Counted from the stretch's first letter, positions 28,228-40,203 are shown. The stretch: DNA of 64,000 bases from Struthio camelus (GCF_040807025.1 NC_090945.1:75589088-75653087); one strand, 5' to 3'. Notes: generated by a model from the sequence alone, not told the origin. Numbers and translations: made by a program.

Positions 28228-28372
28228 GGCCCGGCCGCCCCCCGCCCCGGCCCGGCCCGGCCGCCCCCCGCCCCGGCTCTGCTCCCCGCTGTCCCTTCCC
28301 CCCGCCCCCGCCCCGGCTCTGCTCGCCGCTGTCCCCCGGCTCCGCTCCCCCGGCTCTGCTCGCCGCTGCCCC
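28228..28372 (+). repeat. GC-rich tandem repeats in GPR78 leader
   Basis: Two nested families of direct repeats are visible. A 23-base unit occurs as perfect copies at 28228-28250 and 28254-28276. A unit of about 25 bases starting CCCCGGCTCTGCT occurs near 28271, 28311 and 28349 with few differences. The array is almost pure G and C, and copy number may vary between individuals. Confidence 0.8.
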
Positions 28373-28391
28373 GCACCGCGCCGCCGGCAAC

Positions 28392-28487
28392 ATGCGCGGG
28401 CGGCCGCGGGCGGCGGCAGGCGAGGCTGCGGTGCCGGCTCGGATGTCCCCTTCCTCCTGCCCTCGCCCGCTCCAGGCGACCCGCTGA
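28392..28487 (+). other. Upstream ORF ending 3 bases before the GPR78 start
   Basis: The ATG at 28392 has A at -3 and opens a 31-codon frame whose TGA ends at 28487, leaving only GAG before the GPR78 ATG at 28491. A second in-frame ATG lies at codon 18. Such a close upstream ORF would leave almost no distance for reinitiation, so it would be expected to lower GPR78 translation unless scanning ribosomes skip it. That effect is inferred. Confidence 0.5.
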
Positions 28488-28490
28488 GAG

Positions 28491-29158
28491 ATGGACTTGG
28501 CAGGCGTGCTGCTGGCGTTGCTCCTCGTGCTGGTGCTGGTTGTCTCTCTGCTCTCTAACCTCCTGGTGCTGCTATGCTTCGTCTACAGTACGGAGATCCG
28601 CAAGCAAGTCGCCGGGGTTTTCCTGGTGAACTTATCTTTTTGCAACCTGCTCCTTACCGTCCTGAACATGCCTTTCACTCTGCTGGGGATCCTGAGGAAC
28701 CAGCAACCCCTCGGGGGCTGCGTCTGCAAAGCGGTGGGCTTCCTGGAAACTTTCCTTACTTCCAACACGATGCTGAGCATGGCAGCGCTCAGCATCGACA
28801 AGTGGATTGCCGTGGTGTTCCCTTTAAGCTACACCAGCAAGATGCGGTATAAGGACGCTGTGATCCTGATGGGCTACTCGTGGCTCCACTCCCTCACCTT
28901 CCCCTTGGTATCCTTATTTTACTCGTGGGTAGATTACAGCAGCGTTTATGCCTCTTGCACCTTGCACCTGAAGGAAGAGACGGAGCGGAGAAGGTTTACA
29001 GTGTTCACCATCGTCTTTCATGCCACCAGTTTCATGCTATCGCTGGTGATCTTGTGTTTCACCTATTTAAAGGTGTTGAAAGTCGCCCGGTTCCACTGCA
29101 AGCGGATAGACATTATTACCATGCAAACTCTGGTTTTGCTGGTGGACATCCACCCCAG
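28491..29158 (+). CDS. GPR78: GPR78 coding exon 1
   Basis: This exon encodes residues 1-222, covering TM1 to TM5 and the start of the third intracellular loop. It ends two bases into the codon for S223. The donor site is CCCAG|GTAACG, and intron 1 is 392 bases long. GC content is high at the 5' end, continuing the CpG-island leader. Confidence 0.93.
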
Positions 29159-32100
29159 GTAACGTGTGCATGTTCATATCCACGGTCCCAGGGCTCTTGC
29201 AGTACCCCAGGGTGGAAAGGGTGTCCTGCCTCCCCAGCACCCTTTTGTGTAGTCCTGCCTGCCCCGGGCATTCGGCGAAACCTCCCGCCTCCAATTCCAA
29301 AAGCTGCTTATCTTGCCAGAAGATGGTGGCTTGTGCATTTGTAGCCCTCTTTGTTTAAATGCTAGTCCCAGACGCCGGGTACTCCCAGGTGTCCCAGCTC
29401 CCCTTTAACGGGGAGCTGCTGCTTCGGTGACAGCGATCACCTCCAGGCTCCCCGGGGCTGGGGCTGAGAGTCCTTCCCCTCTCAGCTTGGTCCGGGAGAG
29501 CTCGTCTCGCTTCTTGCCTTAACCCACTGATTGCTCTTTTCCCTTTGCAGTGTGAAGCAGCGCTGCCTTAATGAGCAGAAGCGGAGAAGGCAGCGGGCAA
29601 CCAAGAAAATCAGTATTTTTATAGGGTCTTTCGTGATCTGTTTTGGTCCTTACATTATCACCAGGTTTGTACTTCCTGCTGGGGTGGGATGGGGTGGCGT
29701 GGATCGACCTGCCCTCAGATGTGCAGGAGCCGGTGCCTCGGGGGGTTCCAACTAGTTGTGGGCTGCTCGAGCCTGACGGAAACCCGGGACCGGCTCTGAC
29801 GGGTAGCACACATATACACCCACCCACCCACCCCCACACACACACCGTGCACACGCTGAGCCGGTCTGCAAGGCAAGCCACGGCTTGCGTGCGCTGCTCA
29901 CACTAAGAGCCTTGGCAGGCTCCAGCTCTCCTTGCCTCACTGCAACTAGGTCTGGGCTGCTCTGCCAAGAGCAAGAGGCTTTTAGGACAAGTACCAGGAA
30001 TTAATTATATGCCAGTGGGAGATTAAAGCAGTTTAAAGATTGACCACCCCTCCTTATTAGCAGAATTCAAGCAATAGAGAGGAAAGCAGACAGCTCTTCC
30101 TGATTATCTCAAGCCTTTTTTTTTTTTTTAAGCATAAGGCCAAGCTCGCTGCTATTGGAAGCTGAGGTGACATAATTTAAATTTATCCAAGCTTATAATT
30201 TGGCAGATACGCTTTGTGTCTGGAAACGTTATTGTCTGTAAATATCTTGCTAATGGTGCACCATGGCCTTGTGATGGGGTGTGATAGTTATGTCCCAGGA
30301 AAGCTAATATTTAAACTTAAAAAATGTGTATGAAACACTATGACTCTCAGCCAGTCAGAATCATTGGCTTCTACTCTGGTGGTTTACACCTTTTTAAACA
30401 GTCATACAGCATTCTCATTCCATACTTGTACAGTCTTTATACAACATATGGTTATTATTTTTAAAGCTTGCATAAATCAGCGAGTTGGAAGCCAACATAT
30501 CTATACTGAGTTGCAGCACGTCAGGATCTAGCCTTTCATTATAAACTAAAATGGGCGACGGTTTTCACAACTGAGTTTCACAATTTCTTTTTTTTTTTTT
30601 TTTAATATTGCACCATTTCACAGTGCATTTAAGAGAGAAATGACTTAAGAGAGAACTAACTTCCATCAAAGTAAGGTGCATTAGCCTTGTAAAACCATCC
30701 TGGTGAGGGCTTTCTCAAGTTTGCTGCCAAGCTGACAGGGTCTTCAGAAACACCCACTTGCAAAAATTGGACAGCTTTAGCACATTGATTTTGCAGAATC
30801 ACATATGTGTGACCATTGTCGTTGCCCTTTTCTTACAGGGGTAGGGGGACAGGTTAATGCATTAGTACACAAAAATGACAGTGCTTTTTAACCTTTAGGA
30901 TGACATTTTTTGATTCCATTTATATATTGAAAAGGATTGCTGACAGATTGCCTGGATAACTGCATTTTTTCTGCAGTTGAAGGGATTGTTACAAATATTA
31001 ACATTACCTCACAGAGTTAAAAGGTTAACTGATTGCTGTTCAGTACATTATGAGTCATTTTCTATTCATTTTTTCCATGATCAGAATATACCTCTATATC
31101 AAGATAAGGATGAATTTTGCCATCTTCTTTCTATCTGAATTTTATCCTGCTCAGCAAATTCCAGCATCAGAGCACTTTTCAGGATGGAGATATTTTTTAC
31201 AAACTTCTAAAATAAAAGCCACTTCATTCTCCACACCTTGCATTTGGCAAATGTGAGATGGAGCGTTTTCTATGTGTGATAAGCCAGAACTGGCACTGCA
31301 TACGTCAATAGAAAGAGCACTGAGGTTTGGTTTATGCAAATGCATGTGTCAAAGTGCAGCTTCCGTCTCAGATATGAGAAATGAGATTTTTCAGTGACAG
31401 TAAAATGGGAAGTATTTGGGGAGTGCATCCTCAAAGGCGTTTTGCCTCAAAGGCAAGGCAGTCTCCAGGTAGCGCTAGATAGAAGGGAAGGTTGGGCAGT
31501 GTCCAGGTAGCACTAGATAGAAGGGAAGGTTCTTGGTCGCAGGATTTGGTGCTGTACCTATTTCTACACTCTCCATTCATTCAGCTTTTCAGGGGGATTG
31601 CACTGAATCAATCTCTATGGAGGTAGTGAGACAGATCTCCTACCCTATTTTCCTGCTCTTTGACCTGGTGACTCAGGTTGCGCTGTGAGGTCAGTAGTTG
31701 CTCCTAATTTCAGAAATGTGAATGAGATTATGATCATTAACAATTATATTCATTTGTTCACTAAAAGCCAACAGATGAATTTCATCCTTGCTGCAACAGC
31801 AGTACTATCAAGAAAATGATACTACAAGGTATTTAGATGCATATTTCTAAGGCTGACTTGATTTGGCCAGGCCCCTTACCTTATTAAAACCAGGTGTTTT
31901 TTTTTTTTTTGGTTGGCTTCAATGAGGTTACATTTGGGCCCCTGATACATTACAGGGCACACACAGAAACACTTCTATTTCCATAATGGAAAGAAACCCT
32001 TCTCTTCTATTTAGTAGGTTTATTAAAACATCAATTGTTCATAAAGATCAAGTGTATATTTCCCAGGTTAAGGTGATATTCGTGATGGAATAAACTTAGA

Positions 32101-33995
32101 AAACATAGGAGGTGTCATTTATGGTACATTTATTCATTCCTCAGATTTTGTGTCTTCACCTGCTCTCTATTCTGAATTCACTGGAATTTTTTTCCAAGCA
32201 GCTTCAAGTAAAAGTTGTGTGATTTTTAAATGTATTTGCCATATGAATTGTTTCACTTTTATACATACAAAACAGATTTTTTCCTGTCAGAGTTCAACTA
32301 CCTGCTGCAAAGTTAGTCCTAGTGATGGTAAACCAGCTTTTCTATACAGAGGGACTGGAACAGCTATAAAATTCAACATCTTGCAAAATGGGAACTCCGC
32401 ACTTTGGAAAGAGACAAGGCCAAAAGGTTACTTGAAGCCTTGAGAAAGCTTCTGATCTTACATCTTCAAACTGTGATGTTTTACGGTATAAAAAGGGGCT
32501 ATTTTAGCTTTTTCTGTCTTACGAAATAAACATAGTTGTCTTTAATTGAGAGATATCTGATTCTGGCAAAAGCAAAATAGTTTTTTCTTCTACATGCAAA
32601 AAGTTGCACAAAACTCATACAGGTAATAAAAACTCTCACTCTACTCTTTCCACCTTTCTGGAGAGGCTGCCCCCTGCAGATGTGCTGTGTGCCAGATGCT
32701 TGCTGGAATAGTCTGGTATGAAGGTTTCCTCTCAATCTGCGGAAAAATTGTTTAACTTAGTTGCAATTTCTCCACCCATGATTAATGCACCCAGCTCAAC
32801 TGAGGTGCAGAAGCTACTAATCATCTGTGAATCACAGGCCAATGGTCTGGAGACAGCTGGCTGGTCACATAACGATGATAAAAGCGTTGTCTCCTTGTTT
32901 TTGCTGCCCAAATTAGCGGTCAGCCAAGTACACAGAGATACTTTCACAGGTAAGTACCTGTAGTTGTGCTCCTAACCGTAGTGTGTGATTGCAGATGACA
33001 CACAAATCTCTCTGAGATATTACCATGATGTCCTTTGTACTACAGCTACAACAACTAACATGAATCCTCTTTGCATATGTGATATTTCACAGCAGCGGTA
33101 CAATGTGGGTTCACTGTTTTGTATCTGGTGCCGGGGGTGGCGGTAATACAGCCGTCTAGAATAGGTTTCTGAGTTTGTTTGAGGTGCTGTATAGTATCTA
33201 AAACCTCTGCGTAGGCTGACAGATGAGACCCACAGCTTCTGGGACAGCAGTCTGATGCCAAGGGGGGACATGCTCAAATGTCTCAAGTGTCACTAAACAG
33301 CTGTATTTGGGCAATTGAGTTGAATGAGCCCATACAGCCCAGGTGCCATATGTCTGTCTTAAGCTGGCCACGGAAAAGAGGTAGTCAGTTATGTTATCAA
33401 GATTTTGACTATTGTCTTTTAACAGCACAACTTCCTAAATTCAGAAAGTGTTGCAAGAAACTGCACGCCTCGCTTATCTCTGAGATACAGGAGAATTAAT
33501 ATTGAAAGCATACTTTTTCTGTCAGTCCATGAAGGGAGTTGTTGTCTCCCGGTAATCTTGCTAGGAAAGTTTCCTTTGGCTTTATTGAATACAAGGAAAA
33601 ATGTAAGCTCTTAAGTAAGTACAGAGGCCTTCTCCTGCAGAGACCATGTACTGTAAGAAAATAATTGTTACTTTAGTGTTTCCTGAAGCATGAGTTGAGC
33701 ACTGGGTTCCGTGTGAATATAATACTTGTGTTTCCCTTTCTCATTGACATTTAACAGGTTGATAGAGCTCCTTCCTTTTATTACCATAAACTACTACTGG
33801 GGGATTATAAGCAAGTGCCTCACCTACAGTAAGGCTGCATCAGATCCATTTGTTTATTCACTTTTACGTCAACAGTACAAGAAAGTTCTGATCAACATTG
33901 TCAATAGGATACTTAAGAGGGATCTGTATCCTTCATCAGGCTACAACAGCTCTCTCGACACTGAAAATGATTACTGCTTGCACAGAACAAACTAA
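28491..33995 (+). CDS. GPR78: GPR78, orphan class A G-protein-coupled receptor (gene span, three coding exons)
   Basis: The exons 28491-29158, 29551-29664 and 33758-33995 join in frame into 339 codons plus TAA, close to the 363 residues of human GPR78. Seven hydrophobic segments follow a very short N-terminus. N23 fits position 1.50. Position 2.50, usually Asp, is N52. The DRY site is DKW (103-105). The TM6 motif is CFGP (253-256) instead of CWxP. TM7 has DPFVY (290-294). C77 or C79 and C156 can form the TM3-ECL2 disulfide. The intracellular loop KRRRQRATKK is shared by GPR78 and its paralogue GPR26. GPR78 is favoured over GPR26 by blocks such as SGVLLVNLS-like, MPFTLLG and the C-terminal DTENDYCLHRTN. 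GPR26/GPR78 receptors are orphans reported to signal constitutively. The start ATG has G at -3 and +4. The next gene downstream, CPZ, is the human neighbour. Confidence 0.93.
29551..29664 (+). CDS. GPR78: GPR78 coding exon 2
   Basis: The acceptor is a pyrimidine tract followed by TTTGCAG|TG and the donor is ACCAG|GTTTGT. The exon is 114 bases long, so it preserves the reading phase. It encodes the end of the third intracellular loop (VKQRCLNEQKRRRQRATKK) and TM6 (ISIFIGSFVICFGPYIIT). Confidence 0.92.
29807..29846. repeat. CA / CCCA simple repeat
   Basis: An imperfect run of CA and CCCA units in GPR78 intron 2. Confidence 0.8.
31457..31532. repeat. 38-bp tandem duplication in GPR78 intron 2
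   Basis: Two adjacent 38-base units (31457-31494 and 31495-31532) share the core CAGGTAGC-CTAGATAGAAG and differ at about three positions. This is a simple local duplication with no sign of function. Confidence 0.9.
33758..33995 (+). CDS. GPR78: GPR78 coding exon 3 with stop codon
   Basis: The acceptor TTTAACAG|G completes the Arg261 codon. The exon encodes the third extracellular loop, TM7 (with SKAASDPFVYSLL), the amphipathic helix 8 region (RQQYKKVLINIV) and a tail ending in DTENDYCLHRTN, then TAA. The tail is very close to the human GPR78 C-terminus (DTENDSCLQQTH) and is the strongest evidence for the GPR78 assignment. Confidence 0.94.
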
Positions 33996-34232
33996 CAACT
34001 TGACAATCATTCCCTCCGAATAAGAAAGGCAGTTACCGCTGCTGGAAAGTTGCCTTTTTCTTCTCATGCCGAGTGGACAAGGACAGCGACAGTCTCCAGG
34101 GTGTGAAAGCTGCGTTAACGCAACACACTTAATTGTGGACTTTCATGAAAGGTTCTTCCGTGGTCTTCAGCCAGCATGATATATGGCAAAGCCTGTGTCT
34201 GAGTGAACGGAGTAGGTCTGAGGGGTTTAGAT

Positions 34233-34269
34233 GCTTAGAGAGCCTTTAGAGAAGCTTAGAGAGCCTTTA
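34233..34269. repeat. 21-bp tandem duplication in GPR78 3' UTR region
   Basis: The unit GCTTAGAGAGCCTTTAGAGAA at 34233-34253 is followed directly by a 16-base partial second copy. Confidence 0.85.
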
Positions 34270-34393
34270 ATGTCTCATGCATGAAGATTTGCTATTTTAC
34301 TGAGCATCCCACATGGTATTCAACCAACTTAGATGAAAGAGTCTGGGACCACGGGAATCCCCAACTTGGACAGAGAGGTTCATAGTCCTCTGT

Positions 34394-34551
34394 GCTACAC
34401 ATATACCTTGGCAGCCCTAGGTTTGTGCTGTTAGTTTTGGACATTAAAAATAAGTCTTTTCATGGATTGTTTGCTGCACATGTACCCTGGAGGCCCTGGA
34501 TTTGCGCTGTTAGTTTTGAACATTAAAAACAAGTCTTTTATTTGATTGATT
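34394..34551 (+). repeat. 79-bp tandem duplication in GPR78 3' UTR region
   Basis: Two adjacent copies, 34394-34472 and 34473-34551, share blocks such as GCTGTTAGTTTTG and ACATTAAAAA-AAGTCTTTT, with roughly 85 percent identity by eye. Each copy carries one ATTAAA hexamer, so the duplication doubles a possible poly(A) signal. Confidence 0.85.
34522..34527 (+). terminator. Candidate poly(A) signal for GPR78
   Basis: This ATTAAA is followed within 40 bases by a T and TG-rich stretch, the usual arrangement for cleavage and polyadenylation. It would give a 3' UTR of about 550 bases. A twin ATTAAA at 34443-34448 lies in the upstream duplicate. Further AATAAA hexamers at 35355-35360, 35597-35602 and about 36234 could give longer UTRs. 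Confidence 0.35.
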
Positions 34552-37500
34552 TATTGTATTGGTGCCTCAAGTGAGTGATATGGGTCAGCACTTTGAATAT
34601 GAGATAGTTATTACTATTATTATTTATTGTTAGGCATCATGACTGTAATATAGCCTTTAGGAAGTGGTACATATATTCAATATGCCAGTATTTTATCAAG
34701 CCTAACCAAAGTCCACATATCTGAGTTACTAATATTTAGCACTTCAGTGGTATGTGATTACAATAATTGCAGCAACAGTAACAAAGGTATATATGGAGTT
34801 TAGTTAAATTGCACTGTAGTTCCATCACTGAGCTAGTCCTATTCAAACAAGCTTTTATTCAGAAAAAAAAAAAGTTAGACTGTAGAAATGACAGATACCA
34901 CTGTATTTAAGATATATTGCTTCAGAAGCTAACTACTTTCAAAGAACAGGCTAAAACATGTTAATTAATTTTAAGGGATATATAATGTGCAAAATATTTC
35001 ATGCCATGGCTACATTTGGTGGATTGCAATAATATTGTACAATCTTTTCTTTTTTATTATCAATTAATCCGCTGATTTTAACTGATACCAAGAGATGTCT
35101 GGGAGATTTTGCAACAGACCTGCTGCCAAATGCCCAGAAACACAAAGCTGATTTATTACTATATGTACTTTTCTCTTTCATTTATTTTTAAATCTAAACA
35201 GGTGTTTGAAAAATGTTGGAATTATTTTTGAACAATATTTGATTGATTATATAAGACATAAATCAAAATATTATATGGCATTCAATAAGCTACTATTTTC
35301 TAAACAAGCATATAAGAGGAAAATTAAAGCAATTCTAAAATATATTTTAAGAAAAATAAAGAAATACAACAGTAAAAACACTTATTTTTATGTAACAATA
35401 GGCTTGACCCTATTAAGCCTTGAGAAGGCTCTTCCTCACCCAGCTAAGTATATAAGCCTGTGATTAGGCACAGATATAATTTCCTTTGAAGTTAATGTCC
35501 CCTATTCCCATGCTAGAAAATTAAGCACACTTAACTCTTTTGTAAGATCAATGTTTGAGTGCTCAGCACATCCAGAGGGTTGTTCCCACCATGCACAATA
35601 AAGAAGAAGGAGAGAGCCCTATTGCAGTCCCATTGAAGTCAAGGAAACGGTAATGCTGCATAACAAATACAATGTTCTCTTATCTCCAGCTTTTAATCTT
35701 TGAGGCCTTTCCGATTTTTTTTTTGCCATGCAGTACCTTAGGCCTCTGTGTTTTGCATCTATAGTTTTGCCTGTGTTAAAACTGAATGTACTACAATGGT
35801 TTTGTCTTCTTAGTAAAGTGTTTGTACTCTCTCCAATTTTGTGTAAATACAATATTTCAGAAAAAAAAAAAGGTATGTGGAATCTTTCAAGCTTTATTAT
35901 TTTCCTCTCTGCTTCCACATACTTCCCCCCTACTGCCGTGCCACTAGAAAAACCCGATGCGTGTCTTGCACGTCACCTGCAGCGTAAGGATCAGATATCT
36001 CTGTGAGGGGAGGAATGCTAAACTTTCAGTTATTTTATAGTCAATTCTGCGCCAAAAAGTTCTGATAGACTACAATATTTATCTGTAAATAAACATGAGT
36101 TTAATGATGCCTACATTAGTTAGCTACTTAGCCATTCTATAGCTTTCTAAACAAAACGTTGCTCACTCTAATAAAGGAATATGTTAATATAGTTAAATGT
36201 CTTAAACTGTCACCTTCAAGACACTCAAGCCAAATAAAGCTTTAATTTGTGTTTATCTTTTTTGGTATTAAGAAAATAATAGAAAAGAAAAAAATTTCTG
36301 GTAATAAACTTCTGAAGCTATTAACCTTCTAAAGCCACATTTAAAAGCTATAAAAGAGAGCATAGTTAAACCAACACATCTGCCATTAAGTTAATTAATG
36401 AGGCTGATTCATGCCAGTTAAGGGCATTGTCATGCACACATTGCAATCACAACTCAATCCTACAAAGCATGGAGCACACGTAGAGGTGCTTAAGTCTAGA
36501 TGAAAATGAAGGAAGAAAAGGATTTTGAGTCTGTCCTGGGTGTTGCAGAATCTCTTTTGGGTTTAATTCCTATAGAGAATTAGGCTACCAAGCCCTGCAG
36601 TGTAGTCTAAATGAAAAGTAAAGATACCAGCAGGTAAGGAAGAGCAAGGAGTACTGTATTCTTCGTTATCCTAATTCTTCCCTCTCAGTCTTGATCTGTA
36701 ACAAAGTGCCTTCCTTAGCATTGCCAAATGATATCTTCCTCTGCTCACTATGCAAGGCCAGTTCTACAGGTTCTACAGGTAAGTTTTTCTTACTCCCTTC
36801 TTCTCCCCACCCCATGCCAGAAAAGGGCTTGCTTTGCTTTTGTAATTGAGTAGGAAGTGCTCAGGGGGAGGCCTCGGTTTCATTCCCTCTCTTTCCTGAC
36901 GCAGGAAGAGCTCCTGTGCTTTATCCAGTGCTCTGGGTTATCCTGGGGTAGGAGGGGCTAGAGGGAAACACGATTAGCCTTCAGTTTCTGAAATGCTGAG
37001 AGAAGGATCAAAAGATCACTGGGCTACTGGAGATGAGAACATTTATCTTTAATGGTGGGAACATTCACCAGAGGAACCAAAGCTGTGGATTCACTCTTAC
37101 TGCTGTTTTAGAAAAAACAGTCACTGGCTACACAGCCTTGGTCAGAAGATTTCCAGAAAAGCTGAAAAGTGATATCCAAAAATAGCATCTTGCCATTGGC
37201 ACACTCTTGCTGACTTCAAGGTGGTGTTCCAGGAAGCTTTATCTGGATTTTGTAACAGACAGCCCTGGGGCCTAGGATGCTTTTGTGCTATGAAACTAGG
37301 GGCTGGCAAATACCTGGCAGGTCTACCGTGGAGCTAAAAAATCCTGAGATTTGACTCTCTGGTAGAGATGTCATATGGGTCAGCAGGAACTGCCTGATAC
37401 TATGACTTCCCTAAGCTAAGGAGCTGTGACCTTCCTGCAGCTGCTTAGTGAAAACAATGCAAGTTACTAGAAGAGAACTTGAGAAGTACATCATTTATAT

Positions 37501-40203
37501 AGAGCAGTACCAGCAGGGCTCAGAAAGCTCCTGCGTTGTGATGTTTCAGCTCTTAGTTGTAGTCAGAGTCAGCGAAAAAGTTTTCTCCTTTGTCTTTAAA
37601 CAGGCGTTACAGCTGCAGAAACTGGAATTCAGAACTGCATCTTCCCTGGGTGATACCTTTTCACAATGACAGTCAGAGTATGGAACTCTGCAGCACAATA
37701 AACCTTTAATTAGTCCATGCAAACTGGCCAAACTGAGGAGACATTCAGCTGTAACCTCTTTGTCTTCATGCACCTCCACTGAAGTATTTTGGAGTGTGAT
37801 GGCTTGGACACTTTCTGACAAGATCCAGGATGCAGTTTCGAATCTACCTTTACAGAAGAAAAAGCAAGTCTGTATGCCCCATTTGCTAAGTGAGTGCTCT
37901 AAAATTTGTTTATCAAAAGGACAGTTATCCCTTCCAAATAGCAACATTTTTTTTCCCCAGTGTGCTGATATTGCAGGTAAACTCTGAGGTTGGTAGTCAG
38001 ATTGAGTTTCTGAGGCTATAGAGATAAAGCAGTAGCTGGACCGTAGATTCCCAAAGGGCTGGGTTATGAGTTGGATCCCAACTGCTCAGTCCTGGCAAGA
38101 TGGATGTGCTTCAGTCCAAGCGCAAAAATTAAATTAGGTTTCCTGAGTTGTTTGATATTGAAAACATGTGCATCTCTGAGATTAGATGGCAGCTGAGTAA
38201 GGAGCTCCAGAACCATAACTTTGGAGTTAAATGCCTAAATTCCCTTTAATCCAATTTAGTGATATTTTTTTAAGATGCTGTTTCAAGACTTCAGGTCCTG
38301 TGAACTTTCACTCTGCAGATTCCTTAGCCCCATTGCAGAGGGGCATACACTTCATCTGAATAAATTAGCACCCAATAAATCCGTGTGAATATACTCAATG
38401 ATTACTAAATATAAATTTAGCTTATTTTAACATGAGTAATGGTGATACTGAACTGAACTTTCAGAGCTATTTGCAATGTTAGAATTATTGCAGGATTAAG
38501 CATGTATAAAAATAGTTGTATTACAGAACTTTGATTCTCACAACCAGAGAGTGATCCTGCTCTTTACAACACTGGGTTAAAGTTTAAACTCTTTTTGAGA
38601 AATTTAACAGCTTTGAATATTTTTGGATACAATGACCTGTGGCAAGACGGTCAGTATTTTTTTTTACACTTTACCTGCATGAGCTTGAAGAAAATAGTCT
38701 CATATGAGCAGGAAGGTTGACTAGAACCCACGGATGACATGTCTTCTGTTGTGTTTAGGACTTTTTCCCCAGAATAATTATGTGCAGTTGTGCATGCAGA
38801 TTGAACAATCAAAAGCTCTTTCAGAATTGTCCAGTGCAAACATCTTGTTAGTCTAGTTCAGGAGAACACCTGGCTTGTCAGGTGTTAATTACACTAGTAA
38901 ATTAGAGGTTCTGCTTTTTATTTTTGGAAAGTAGGTCCAATTAATATTTAATAGCTCCACTGGAGACACAGCAGAGATGACCTTAAGAGAGATTGTAAAT
39001 ATATGAATATCTTTCAGTGCCAGAAGCTTTGGAGACCAAAATGTCACCTGGCACAATATATGCAACCAGCTCCTGCTCTGAACTGAAGCTGCCTTTCTCC
39101 ATGGCTTATTGTGACACAGACTGGTCCCGTTTCTCTATATCTCTGGTTCTTTTCTTTTTACCAATAGGTTTTCCTTACAAGGACATGAGGGTGCATGAAG
39201 CTCCCTGAGGGTGCATGATGGAAATCAGGTTCTTTCTGCTCTTTTTATGAGTGAGCAATGCATGAAGCACAAGTGGCTCACAGCCAGGCTACTCATATAC
39301 TTTCAGTACAAATGAAACATATCGTAAAGCATGAATGTTAAATGTCATGGAGCCCATATGGCAAAAGACATTTTCGAGTGTCAAGAACTATTGAACTTTT
39401 TTTTTTAACCAGATGCCTTCAAAAATATTATGGACAGTAATTAAAGTGTCTTCATCCCAGAACCCAATCTTCTATCACGTATTGCCTGTGCAAGTTGCTG
39501 AGCAGCCTCCAAATAAAAAATCCCTTTTGGGACATAGCCTTAGCTTTTCGTTGTGCGTAGTTAATCCATTTCACTGCATCTTGCTCTTTGTGTATGACAG
39601 AGCCAAATTTGTTCTTAGGTCTGTGGAGCAAACTGTCTGCTATGCGTTCAAAAAGTTTCCAAGTTTCCACTCCTAAACCAGTGGGTGAGATCTTGAAATA
39701 CTCCAAAAAGACTCTTTTCCTCATGCCCGCTCCTAAAGTAGCTTCACTTAACTGGTTTTCTCACACTTCCATTTTTTCCTTTTACTCAAGGCTTAACACT
39801 CTAATTGTATTCCAGTGAAGCCTGACCTTAAGTGGCAGACTCATTACCACCTTTCTTTCACTTTTATAATTCCTGCCTTTTCATATCCAGCCCTCTAGGC
39901 TCCTTGCTTGCAGCTCTCAAACCTGAGGCACATTTTCAGAATGTTTTACTGACACCCAAAATACAGCTCAATGCCCTTGTTAATGGCCTGCAACTGGAGA
40001 CTGAGTCTGTGTGTGTATTTTCACCAGAATATTTAAATGTTTTAGGTCTCCTGTTTTGTATATTCTCCCTATTCCTATTAAAACAAAACGTTAATGGGTA
40101 ACACGTGACCTTTGTTCTGTAAAAGACTGCTAATCCCTCCTTATAGGTACATAGCTCAGGCCCTCTTTCAGCTTTAAATCTGGCTTTTTAGCTAATCAAC
40201 CTT

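Larger units (their letters stand above)
27950..28490 (+). promoter_or_regulatory. CpG-island-like GC-rich leader of GPR78
   Basis: Base composition changes abruptly from AT-rich to strongly GC-rich with many CpG dinucleotides, and this continues into GPR78 coding exon 1. This is typical of a CpG-island promoter and first exon. The block carries runs of CCCCGCCCC that can act as Sp1-type GC boxes, internal tandem repeats (28228-28372) and small upstream ORFs. The long open frames on both strands here come from low-complexity GC-rich sequence and are not counted as genes. Confidence 0.7.
29665..33757 (+). other. GPR78 intron 2
   Basis: This intron of about 4.1 kb has a GT start and a TTTAACAG end. 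It contains a CA/CCCA simple repeat (29807-29846), T runs at 30116-30129, 30588-30603 and 31897-31910, and a 38-base tandem duplication (31457-31532). I see no further exon. Confidence 0.8.

Noticed and set aside
27875-28393. Long minus-strand frames (172 and 119 codons) across the GC-rich block upstream of GPR78
   Set aside because: They consist of Gly, Arg, Ala and Pro low-complexity sequence produced by the tandem GC repeats, and no domain is visible. They overlap the CpG-island leader of GPR78.
28048-28629. Plus-strand 193-codon and 164-codon frames overlapping GPR78 exon 1
   Set aside because: They are low-complexity Pro/Arg/Ala frames in other phases of the GC-rich leader. The 193-codon frame starts at GTG and runs out of phase through the receptor exon.
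28491-29162. Reading GPR78 as an intronless 223-residue protein
   Set aside because: The frame stops just after a clear donor site, and the two downstream exons join in phase to supply TM6, TM7 and a tail that matches GPR78.
28491-33995. Assignment as GPR26 instead of GPR78
   Set aside because: Several blocks and the C-terminal DTENDYCLHRTN match GPR78 rather than GPR26, and the neighbouring CPZ exon fits the GPR78 locus.
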